Below, piece by piece: positions 37,912 through 44,619 of a DNA stretch of 44,619 nucleotides (position 1 is the first letter of the stretch; each line of letters starts with the position of its first letter). The translations under genes and the position numbers were made by a program. The DNA is from Chrysochromulina tobinii (Eukaryota; Haptophyta; Prymnesiales; Chrysochromulinaceae), in NCBI GenBank assembly GCA_001275005.1, contig JWZX01002861.1:1-44619 (forward strand), in the 5' to 3' direction. The notes under the pieces were generated by a model. That model was not told the origin of the DNA, made no database searches, and saw only the letters and a program-made list of their open reading frames with translations.

Positions 37912-38291
37912 GGCGGAGCGTGGGCGCGGCGCGCGCCGCGCGGCGCGTGCGTCGCAACTCAGCGAGCGGTACTAGACCAAAATGCTGTGAATATCATGAA
38001 ATCCTGGCTTCGAAGAACATACTTTTGAAAGCTTTCCGAGCTAGATCCGGCGGGAAATCGATCGCGGCGTCAGTCCGGACCGCTTCTCGCACTCGTCACT
38101 CGGTCCGCTTCGCCGCTCGCCTATCTGCCTGAGCCCGAACGCGCTCCGTCACCTGGCGCAATCCTCGGCCGCCTGCCCACCGCAAGAAAGACCGCCTCAC
38201 CCTCGCTCGCGCGCTCACGCGTGCCTCGCGCTCCCCGCCCGCGCCGCGTTCTGTAGGTTGCTGAAGAATCAAGAGACGCCTTCTCTCTCCC
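37912..38291. promoter_or_regulatory. divergent promoter region ARP6 / UBA1
   Basis: 380 bp between divergent ATGs at 37911 and 38292. The first part is GC-rich, the middle (37970-38050) AT-richer. No gene seen; inferred shared promoter. Confidence 0.4.
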
Positions 38292-41200
38292 ATGGCGACC
38301 TCGATGGACGTGGACGAGCCGCAGACGACGCGCATCGATGAGGGGCTCTACAGCCGCCAGCTCTACGTGCTCGGTGCCGATGCCATGAAGCGCATGATGG
38401 GCAGCAGCGTCCTCATTGTCGGCCTCAACGGCCTTGGCGTGGAGGTGGCCAAGAACGTGGTGCTCGCGGGCGTCAAGTCGGTGACCATCCACGACGACGT
38501 GCCCGTGCAGATCGCCGACCTCGGCGCGCAGTTCTTCCTGCGCGAGGCCGACGTCGGCCAGCCGCGCGCCGCGGTGACCAAGCCGCGGCTCGCGGAGCTC
38601 AACAACTATGTGCCGGTCGAGGTGCACACGGGCGCGCTGAGTGCAGCGGTGGTGAGCAGCTTCAGCATCGTGGTAATCTGCGGCGGCGTGCCCATGGCCG
38701 AGTGCGTCTCCATCAACGCCGTGTGCCGCGCCGCCGGCGTGCGCTTCATCCTGGCGGAGACGTTTGGCGTCTTCGGCTACACCTTCTGCGACTTTGGCGA
38801 CGAGTTCGTCGTAGTGGACGCCAACGGCGAGGAGCCGACAAGCTCGATGGTGGCGACGATCGACAACTCCGTAGAGCCCGCCGTCGTCACATGCCTCGAG
38901 GACACGCGCCACGGCCTCGAAGACGGCGACTACGTGCGCTTCACCGAGGTGGGCGGCATGGCTGCCCTCAACGAGGCCGAGGCACGCCCCGTCGTGGTGA
39001 TCAACCCGCACTCGTTCAAGGTGAATGGCATAGGCGGGATGGGCTCGCACACGAGTGGCGGGCTTATCATGCAAGTCAAGCAGAATAAGACGGTCCACTT
39101 CAAGTCTCTCGCTGAGGCGATCACCAACCCGGACGCGGCCAACATCGTGCCCTCCGATTTCGGCAAATTCGACCGGATGCACCAGCTGCATTGGGGCGTG
39201 CAGGCGCTGCATGCGTACGCGGCTGAGTGTGGCGGCCTGCCCACGCCCTCGGACGCGACCGCCGCGGCCAAGGTGCTCGAGCTCGCTCAGAAGCTCGCGA
39301 CCGCCGCAGGCGCCCAGATCGAGTTCTCGCCTCGGCTGCTGCACAATCTCGCTTCGGGCTCGCGCGGCGAGATGGCGCCGCTCACGGCCTTCTTTGGCGG
39401 CATCGTGGGACAAGAGGTGATGAAGGCGTGCAGCGGCAAGTTCCACCCGCTCATGCAGTGGCTCTACTTTGACGCCGAGGAGGCGCTGCCGGCCAACGGC
39501 GAGGCGCTTCTGCCGGCCGAGCAGACGGCACCGCGTGGCACGCGCTACGACGGGCAGGCGGGCGTGCTCGGCTGGCCGTTGGTCGAGAAGCTCTTCGAGC
39601 TGCGCTACCTGCTCGTGGGCTCGGGCGCCATTGGGTGCGAGATGCTCAAGAATTGGGCGATGATGGGCGTGGGCACCGGCGCGAACGGCGGCGTCGTGCT
39701 CACCGACCCCGACACGATCGAGAAGTCGAACCTGAGCCGCCAGTTCCTCTTCCGCTCATGGGACATCCAGTCGTCCAAGGCGCAAAAGGCGGCGGCGGCG
39801 ATCAGCGTGATGAACCCGCAGATGAAGGTGGAGGCGCTGCTGCAGCGCGTGGGCGCCGACACCGAGGACGTCTTCGACGACGCGTTTTGGGAGCCTCTCT
39901 CGGGCGTGTGCAACGCCCTCGACAACGTGCAGGCGCGCCTGTACGTCGACCAGCGCTGCGTCTACTACTCAAAGAGCCTGCTCGAGTCGGGCACGCTCGG
40001 CGCCAAGGGCAACGTGCAGGTGGTCGTTCCGCAGCTGACCGAATCGTACGGCTCGTCGCGCGACCCGCCCGAGAAGTCGATCCCCGTGTGCACCCTCAAA
40101 AACTTCCCCAACCAGATCGAGCATACGATCCAATGGGCCCGCGACGTCTTCGAGGGCTTCTTCAAGCAGTCCGCCGAGGATGCGAACTCGTACCTGTCGC
40201 AGCCCGACTTTCTCAGCGCGCTCGAGCGCCAGCCGGGCGTGCGCAAACCGACCCTCGAGGCGCTCCGCGCGAACCTCTCGTCGGAGCGACCGATTTCGCT
40301 CGAGCAGTGCATCGTGTGGGCGCGGCTGCGCTTCGAGGAGCTCTTCCACAACTCGATCGCGCAGCTGCTCTTCAACTTCCCGCTCGACATGACCACCTCG
40401 AGCGGCACGCCCTTTTGGAGCGGCCCCAAGCGGCCGCCCACGCCCCTCGTCTTCTCGACCGACGACCCGATGCACCTTGACTTTCTCCTTGCGGCCGCCA
40501 ACCTACGCGCCTTCAACTACGGGCTCAAGGGGTCGACGGACCGCGCGTTCATCAAAAAGGTGGTCGACACGGTCATGGTGCCCGAGTTCGTGCCCAAGTC
40601 GGGCGTCAAGATCACGAGCGACCCGAAGGAGGAGGAGAAGGAGGGCGGCGCCGCGGCCGCCGCGCCCCCAGATGATGAGGCCATCTGCGACGAGATCACG
40701 AAGCAGCTGCCGACGCCCTCTTCCCTCGCGGGCTACCGCATGACGCCGTGCGAGTTCGAAAAGGATGACGACACCAACTTCCACATTGACTTCATCACAG
40801 CGTGCTCCAACCTGCGCGCGACGAATTACAAGATCGCTGAGGCCGACAAGCTCAAGACGAAGCAGATCGCAGGCAAGATCATCCCCGCGATCGCGACGAC
40901 CACTGCGATGGTCACCGGGCTCGTGTGCATTGAGATGCTCAAGCTCGTGCAAGGGTCCAGCAAGAAGCTCGAGGACTACAAGAACGCCTTCTGCAACCTC
41001 GCACTTCCCTTCGTCTCCTTCTCGGAGCCGATCGCCGCGCCCACGAAGAAAGTGGGCAAGAGCGGCAAGATGTCCTGGACCCTGTGGGATCGGTTCGACA
41101 TCAACGAGGGGCGCGATATCACGCTCGAGGAGTTCCTCGCCCTCTTCAACGAGCGCCATGGGCTCGAAGTGACGATGATCTCGAGTGGGGTCTCGATCCT

Positions 41201-41396
41201 GTACTCCTTCTTCACGAACGCGAAGAAGCTCAAGGAGCGCATGCCGCTGCCCATGTCGCAGCTCGTCACCGAGGTCTCCAAGACCGAGTTCAAGCCAAAG
41301 CAGACGTACGTCACCTTCGAGATCTGCTGCAACGACACCGCCGACGACGAGGATGTCGAGGTGCCCTACGTGCGCTACAAGTTCCGCGGCTTCTGA
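38292..41396 (+). CDS. UBA1: ubiquitin-activating enzyme E1
   Basis: 1034 residues, the normal size for E1. It adenylates ubiquitin with ATP and carries it as a thioester to E2 enzymes. Inactive adenylation half: YSRQLYVLGADAMKRM, VLIVGLNGLGVEVAKNV. Active half: LLVGSGAIGCEMLKNWAMMG, TDPDTIEKSNLSRQFLFRSW, NALDNVQARLYVDQRCV, GTLGAKGNVQVVVPQLTESY. The catalytic Cys is in KSIPVCTLKNFPNQIEHTIQ at residue 600, the same number as in yeast Uba1. The second catalytic-cysteine half (MHLDFLLAAANLRAFNYGL, FHIDFITACSNLRATNY) and the C-terminal ubiquitin-fold domain ending DVEVPYVRYKFRGF are complete. No intron. The start context cccATGGCG is good. UBA1 rather than a SUMO or NEDD8 E1, by length and by having both halves fused. 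Confidence 0.97.
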   Translation: MATSMDVDEPQTTRIDEGLYSRQLYVLGADAMKRMMGSSVLIVGLNGLGVEVAKNVVLAGVKSVTIHDDVPVQIADLGAQFFLREADVGQPRAAVTKPRLAELNNYVPVEVHTGALSAAVVSSFSIVVICGGVPMAECVSINAVCRAAGVRFILAETFGVFGYTFCDFGDEFVVVDANGEEPTSSMVATIDNSVEPAVVTCLEDTRHGLEDGDYVRFTEVGGMAALNEAEARPVVVINPHSFKVNGIGGMGSHTSGGLIMQVKQNKTVHFKSLAEAITNPDAANIVPSDFGKFDRMHQLHWGVQALHAYAAECGGLPTPSDATAAAKVLELAQKLATAAGAQIEFSPRLLHNLASGSRGEMAPLTAFFGGIVGQEVMKACSGKFHPLMQWLYFDAEEALPANGEALLPAEQTAPRGTRYDGQAGVLGWPLVEKLFELRYLLVGSGAIGCEMLKNWAMMGVGTGANGGVVLTDPDTIEKSNLSRQFLFRSWDIQSSKAQKAAAAISVMNPQMKVEALLQRVGADTEDVFDDAFWEPLSGVCNALDNVQARLYVDQRCVYYSKSLLESGTLGAKGNVQVVVPQLTESYGSSRDPPEKSIPVCTLKNFPNQIEHTIQWARDVFEGFFKQSAEDANSYLSQPDFLSALERQPGVRKPTLEALRANLSSERPISLEQCIVWARLRFEELFHNSIAQLLFNFPLDMTTSSGTPFWSGPKRPPTPLVFSTDDPMHLDFLLAAANLRAFNYGLKGSTDRAFIKKVVDTVMVPEFVPKSGVKITSDPKEEEKEGGAAAAAPPDDEAICDEITKQLPTPSSLAGYRMTPCEFEKDDDTNFHIDFITACSNLRATNYKIAEADKLKTKQIAGKIIPAIATTTAMVTGLVCIEMLKLVQGSSKKLEDYKNAFCNLALPFVSFSEPIAAPTKKVGKSGKMSWTLWDRFDINEGRDITLEEFLALFNERHGLEVTMISSGVSILYSFFTNAKKLKERMPLPMSQLVTEVSKTEFKPKQTYVTFEICCNDTADDEDVEVPYVRYKFRGF

Positions 41397-41886
41397 CTCG
41401 AGGCCGCGGCAGGGCCGGACTCGATGCAGGCGGAGGGCAGCGTGCCCGGCCCTGGCGCGGATACGAGGCAGCTCGGCGGAGGGGGGGCGGCGACGGAGAA
41501 GTTGGCGAGGGCGACGGTGGAGGAAGTGGCGAGGGCGACGGTGGCCATGGAAGTGACGGCGAAAGACCCGAGCAGCGGCAAGAAGGCGGCGGCCAAGAGG
41601 AAGACGACGGGCAGCGGCAGCGGGGCGGCTACAGCAGCCACAACCTCCACAACAACCACACCGGTAGCATCACCGGCAAGACCCAAGGCGAGCAAAGACA
41701 AGAAGAGTAAGGCAAAGGCGAAGTAAATTGTCTCAGGGAGAAGCATGTGTCTCTGAGTGCGTTGTGCTTAATCCAGAAGTACCTCAAAGGTGGGTGTGAA
41801 CGTCCGGGGTGTGAAAGCTCAAACCCCAGCTCTCTTGCGAGCTGCAGCCGAGACTGCTGCTTGAACAACTTCACTTGCCACGAGCC
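41397..41886. other. intergenic between UBA1 and LETM1-like gene, 490 bp
   Basis: Same-strand gap. Its first two thirds hold the weak Lys/Ala-rich frame listed separately and an 18-bp direct repeat (tggcgagggcgacggtgg at 41503-41520 and 41527-41544). The last 160 bp are AT-richer and are the likely promoter of the LETM1-like gene. Confidence 0.4.
41424..41726 (+). CDS. small Ala/Lys-rich ORF downstream of UBA1 (doubtful)
   Basis: 100 residues from an ATG 28 bp after the UBA1 stop. Composition is Ala/Thr/Gly, then a Lys-rich end (PKASKDKKSKAKAK) like an H1 or ribosomal tail. It is either a real small basic protein or simply a GC-rich 3' untranslated region. No domain is visible. Confidence 0.2.
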   Translation: MQAEGSVPGPGADTRQLGGGGAATEKLARATVEEVARATVAMEVTAKDPSSGKKAAAKRKTTGSGSGAATAATTSTTTTPVASPARPKASKDKKSKAKAK

Positions 41887-43038
41887 ATGCGGCTTTCTGC
41901 GCTCCAGCTGCTGCTGCTCGCCTCGTCCGTGACGCGGTCGTCGGCGTTCGGAGACGATCACATGGTGCAGGACCTGAAGGCCTCCATGAGCAACATGCCC
42001 GCGATGATCCGCGACAACGTCAAGCGCTTCCAGGTGGGCACGAAGCAGATGTGGCTCAATGGCAAGGCCGCTGGCGTGGTGCGCCGGCGTGTCGAGCGCG
42101 GCGGCGAGGCGCTCAGCTACGCCGAGCTTCAGCTGCTGCGCCGCTCGGGCGAGGATACCTTCAAGCTGCTGCGCGCGGGCGCGATGTGGCTCGTCGCGCC
42201 CGAGCTCTTTCCGGTGCTCCTCTACTTCTACCCGCGTGCGCTGCCATCGACCTTCGAGACGGAGACCGACCGCGAGCGCCGTCGCGGCACGCTCGCGCGC
42301 ATGCGTACCGCCGCGGCACTCGAGCTCCTCAGCACGCTCGAGGAGCAGAAGGCCACAAACACCGGCCGCAAGGCGCTCGCGGCTGCGGAGCAGTGTGAGG
42401 CTGCGGAGCTGTTGTTGCGTGCCAAGTCGTCTAGCCACGCGCTCGCGTTCGTGCAGGGCCGCGCGCTCGCACTGGCGCCGGAGGCGAAGATCTACCAGCA
42501 CTACAACCGCATCGCGGAGCGTGAGGCGCAGAAGCGCCGTCCCCGCAAGGACGGCAAGGTGCCCGAGGTGAGCGTCGGCCAGTCGAGTGGTTTGGGCAAG
42601 GCCGCTCTGATGGGACTCTCCCAGCCTGTCCTCAAGGCGGGGTGCAAGCTGATCGGCGTCTCGGGCCCGCAGCCGGGCATGTTCCGCCGCGGTGCCCTCG
42701 GCGCCCACCTCGAGGGCCTCGTCCTCGAGGACAGCATCCTCGCCGCGCAGGGCACGAGTGCCTTGGGGCGCGAGGAGCTCGTCGAAGCGTGCCTCGATCG
42801 CGGCTTCGGATCGACAGCGCTCAACGACGCGCAGCTGCGCCGGCTGCTGGACGAGTGGCTCCATCTCGTGCGCTCGCGCGGCGACGTCGCCGTCGCCGGC
42901 GGCGAGGGTGTGCAGGGCGCTCTCTTTGAGCCGCATCGGCTTCGGCTCGCCGCTATGGCAGCATGCGCGACGGCCGCTGTACGGCGCGAGGCCGACTCGA
43001 TGAGCGTGCTGCCGCGCCTGGTCTACGCGCGCAGCTGA
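41887..43038 (+). CDS. LETM1-like protein with signal peptide, possibly plastid-targeted
   Basis: 383 residues from ATG 41887. LETM1 proteins are organelle inner-membrane proteins involved in K+/H+ or Ca2+/H+ exchange and ribosome binding. LETM1 pattern: LSYAELQLLRRSGEDTFKLL, a hydrophobic segment with WLVAPELFPVLLYFYPRALP, STFE at about residue 120, then the ribosome-binding-like region LSQPVLKAGCKLIGVSGPQP, FRRGALGAHLEGLVLEDSIL, REELVEACLDRGFG and DEWLHLVRS. The N-terminus MRLSALQLLLLASSVTRSSA is a signal peptide followed at once by F in an S-A-F context. This suggests a bipartite plastid address in a red-lineage secondary alga rather than the usual mitochondrial presequence. A secretory location without a plastid is the alternative. 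Confidence 0.8.
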   Translation: MRLSALQLLLLASSVTRSSAFGDDHMVQDLKASMSNMPAMIRDNVKRFQVGTKQMWLNGKAAGVVRRRVERGGEALSYAELQLLRRSGEDTFKLLRAGAMWLVAPELFPVLLYFYPRALPSTFETETDRERRRGTLARMRTAAALELLSTLEEQKATNTGRKALAAAEQCEAAELLLRAKSSSHALAFVQGRALALAPEAKIYQHYNRIAEREAQKRRPRKDGKVPEVSVGQSSGLGKAALMGLSQPVLKAGCKLIGVSGPQPGMFRRGALGAHLEGLVLEDSILAAQGTSALGREELVEACLDRGFGSTALNDAQLRRLLDEWLHLVRSRGDVAVAGGEGVQGALFEPHRLRLAAMAACATAAVRREADSMSVLPRLVYARS

Positions 43039-43978
43039 GAGCAGCGCGGCCAGACGGCGCGAAGTCCTCTCGGTCAATGAGCTTGATGATGATGCACATG
43101 TAGATCAAGACTTTGTCGTGAGAACAGCTGCGACGTATCGGATACGGAGTGCGGTCACTCCGGTAACACTCGGGTGCTCCTGTGTGAGAAGATGTAAAAC
43201 GTGGGGTGGCGCGTGTGGCGCGGATGTGTACGATTTAGAAAATACAAGGCGCACGGTTTCAAAAACGACTGCACACCGTGCTGTCACCCGACCTTAACCC
43301 ACGCATGCATACCCCTATGCGCTATGCCCATGGCTGTGCCGGGTACCAGGCCGCGCGTATCGAATACAACCACACTTCGAATACAACCACACTTGAAGCC
43401 CGGGCCGACGCGATTGACGATTCTGCTAAATTCTCGGTTCCTTATCGGTTGACGGTTCTCGACTCGTCGTTGTGCACCTACAGTTGACAGTTCGGGTTCG
43501 GTTTCTTGGAGTCGGTCCCAGCGCGAGCAAGAGCGCGCGAGACCTTAGCGAGATCCGGGACCGGCGCCGCGCGGTCACGAAGATATACTGCGAGTCTCGG
43601 GAGCGGGGTTAAGAGCGCGGCCGGTTGGTCAAGTCCGATAGAGCCATGTGGTGCATGGATCGGATATATATCTCCGAAGGATGTACGATCACCATATCAC
43701 GACCACCCTCGCTATCAAGCCGCACGAAGCCGCGCCTTACTACACATCAACTTTACACATTTCATTGTCGTTGTCGTCAACGGAACCGACGACACACGAA
43801 CTGTCACAACTCGCACGCTCATACGTAAAGACGTGCTTTGTCAACAGCCCCCCCACGAGCGTGGGCTCGACAGGGCGGAAGGCGAGGGAGAGCCAGAGGG
43901 CTGATGTCTGAGGCATGAGGCAGAGATGCGTCGTCAAGCGATCGTCAACGCAACGGTGATACGATCGAACTCCACGCT
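43039..43978. other. convergent intergenic region, 940 bp
   Basis: Lies between the stops of the LETM1-like gene (+) and the cysteine-rich gene (-). Contains a 17-bp perfect direct repeat (cgaatacaaccacactt at 43361-43377 and 43378-43394) and a GC-rich patch near 43540-43625. A plus-strand frame at 43648-43911 reads as unlikely protein. No RNA recognised. Confidence 0.5.
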
Positions 43979-44407
43979 CTACACAACTTGCAGGCCTTTC
44001 CTCGGGGGGCTTCCCCTGTCCATCGTCTCGTTCTTTGGCGCGTCAGAGGCCGTGGGTTTCTTCACGATGCTCGCACGCGTCGCGCAGCATGCCCTCCTCG
44101 GGTAGATGGTGCAAAATGGCAAGGGAGTGCATATGATTGGAGTGTCACTGTCGCACGGGCAAGATCCCTGGACGTCAAAGCAGAAGACGGTACACTTGAG
44201 TTTGCATAAGGTGGCATTGCACTTGCACGTCGGTCCGCAGCAGCAGCAGGCACCCGGATTGCATATCGAGCAAAGGTCGAAGCAGCACGTCACATCGGCA
44301 CAGCAAACCATTATATCGCCGCGGCACCCAATCTTGGGGGGGAGAACGATTGCTGCATTGCAGCAGCAGCAGCCTGAGACGAGCGTGTCCATGCTGCAGC
44401 ACCCCAT
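43979..44407 (-). CDS. cysteine-rich small protein with MGCC N-terminus
   Basis: 142 residues from the ATG at 44407; the longer open frame to 44491 has no ATG further upstream. It has 28 cysteines, all within about the first 115 residues, in CC, CCCC and CxC groups (SGCCCCNAAI, MVCCADVTCCFDLCSICN, GACCCCGPTCKCNATLCK, SCPCDSD, RRACCATR). The N-terminus M-G-C-C-S is of the type that receives N-myristate and palmitate, suggesting a membrane-attached protein. The cysteines could bind metal, be palmitoylated or form disulphides. It is not a classic metallothionein, since hydrophobic residues are interspersed. The C-terminus is charged with no cysteines. Family not recognised. It could begin with another exon outside this model. 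Confidence 0.6.
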   Translation of the reverse strand: MGCCSMDTLVSGCCCCNAAIVLPPKIGCRGDIMVCCADVTCCFDLCSICNPGACCCCGPTCKCNATLCKLKCTVFCFDVQGSCPCDSDTPIICTPLPFCTIYPRRACCATRASIVKKPTASDAPKNETMDRGSPPRKGLQVV

Positions 44408-44619
44408 CGCCTCTGAGATACGTTGGTCAACCCGAGACCCTCTCGTGCTCCCGAGGGTCTCGGAGACGAGCGCGGACGCACACACTCGCACGCCAAATCA
44501 GTGTGATGCGAAAAGCAAGTTCGCAAAGTTCGACAGTGCAGCTACCGCGTAGCTAAACAACTTCTGACGGGCCTCCCTCTGAAGCTCATTCACACACACT
44601 CTCCCCTCAGGCATTTGTA
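44408..44619. other. upstream flank of cysteine-rich gene, right edge
   Basis: 212 bp, presumed promoter or 5' untranslated region on the minus strand. No further gene supported. Confidence 0.35.

Noticed and set aside
38121..39446. 441-residue minus-strand frame over UBA1
   Set aside because: Antisense of strongly conserved E1 sequence, with His/Arg/Val-rich shadow composition.
41629..43077. 482-residue minus-strand frame over the LETM1-like gene
   Set aside because: Arg/His/Leu-rich antisense shadow of a gene with recognisable domains.
43648..43911. 87-residue plus-strand frame in the last convergent gap
   Set aside because: Ser/Thr/His-rich with no domain, no good context and AT/GC-mixed intergenic sequence.

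Overview
This window is nuclear DNA from a eukaryote, most likely a GC-rich flagellated alga with a secondary plastid; a haptophyte is my best guess, at modest certainty. Reasons: long GC-rich genes with few, short GT-AG introns (87-193 nt); a pair of flagellar/centrosomal proteins (a giant Sfi1-like protein and an outer dynein arm docking protein); a CRT-like transporter; and a LETM1-like protein whose N-terminus is a signal peptide ending in an S-A-F motif, as in plastid-targeted proteins of red-lineage secondary algae. There are no bacterial operons, rRNA, tRNA, CRISPR or recognisable transposons. I assign 18 protein genes, plus two weak small ones.

Layout. 0.2-7.2 kb, minus strand: a GT47 exostosin-like glycosyltransferase with one intron, then a 1517-residue multi-membrane protein of unknown family with visibly lower GC. 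7.4-26.5 kb: a coiled-coil protein (-), the 2647-residue Sfi1-like protein (+), a leucine-rich-repeat protein (-), a repeat-containing hypothetical protein (-), a three-exon mitochondrial carrier (-), a coiled-coil protein (-) and an ODAD1/CCDC114-like dynein docking protein (-). 26.7-32.1 kb: an ERV/PDI fusion protein of the early secretory pathway (+), a CRT-like transporter (-) and a METTL4-type MT-A70 methyltransferase (+). 32.9-43.0 kb: a coiled-coil protein (-), autophagy E2 ATG3 (+), nuclear actin-related protein ARP6 (-), ubiquitin-activating enzyme UBA1 (+) and a LETM1-like protein (+). The right end holds a very cysteine-rich small protein with an acylation-type N-terminus (-).

The genes are a mix of housekeeping functions (ubiquitin, autophagy, H2A.Z deposition, secretion, mitochondrial transport) with a local concentration of centrosome/flagellum-type coiled-coil proteins. 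Several neighbours are head-to-head with gaps of about 180-380 bp that probably act as shared promoters. Four tail-to-tail gaps are longer (558, 808, 832 and 861 bp) and hold no gene I can support.

The most interesting signals are in the Sfi1-like gene. It carries about 50 centrin-binding-type repeats. Its real intron holds a near copy of its own spliced exon junction. A 78-bp in-frame tandem duplication near its N-terminus starts with GTGAGC and ends with CCGCAG, so it could itself be spliced. Together these look like stages of intron birth by tandem duplication. All splice sites and functions here are read by eye from sequence; no transcript or database evidence was available.
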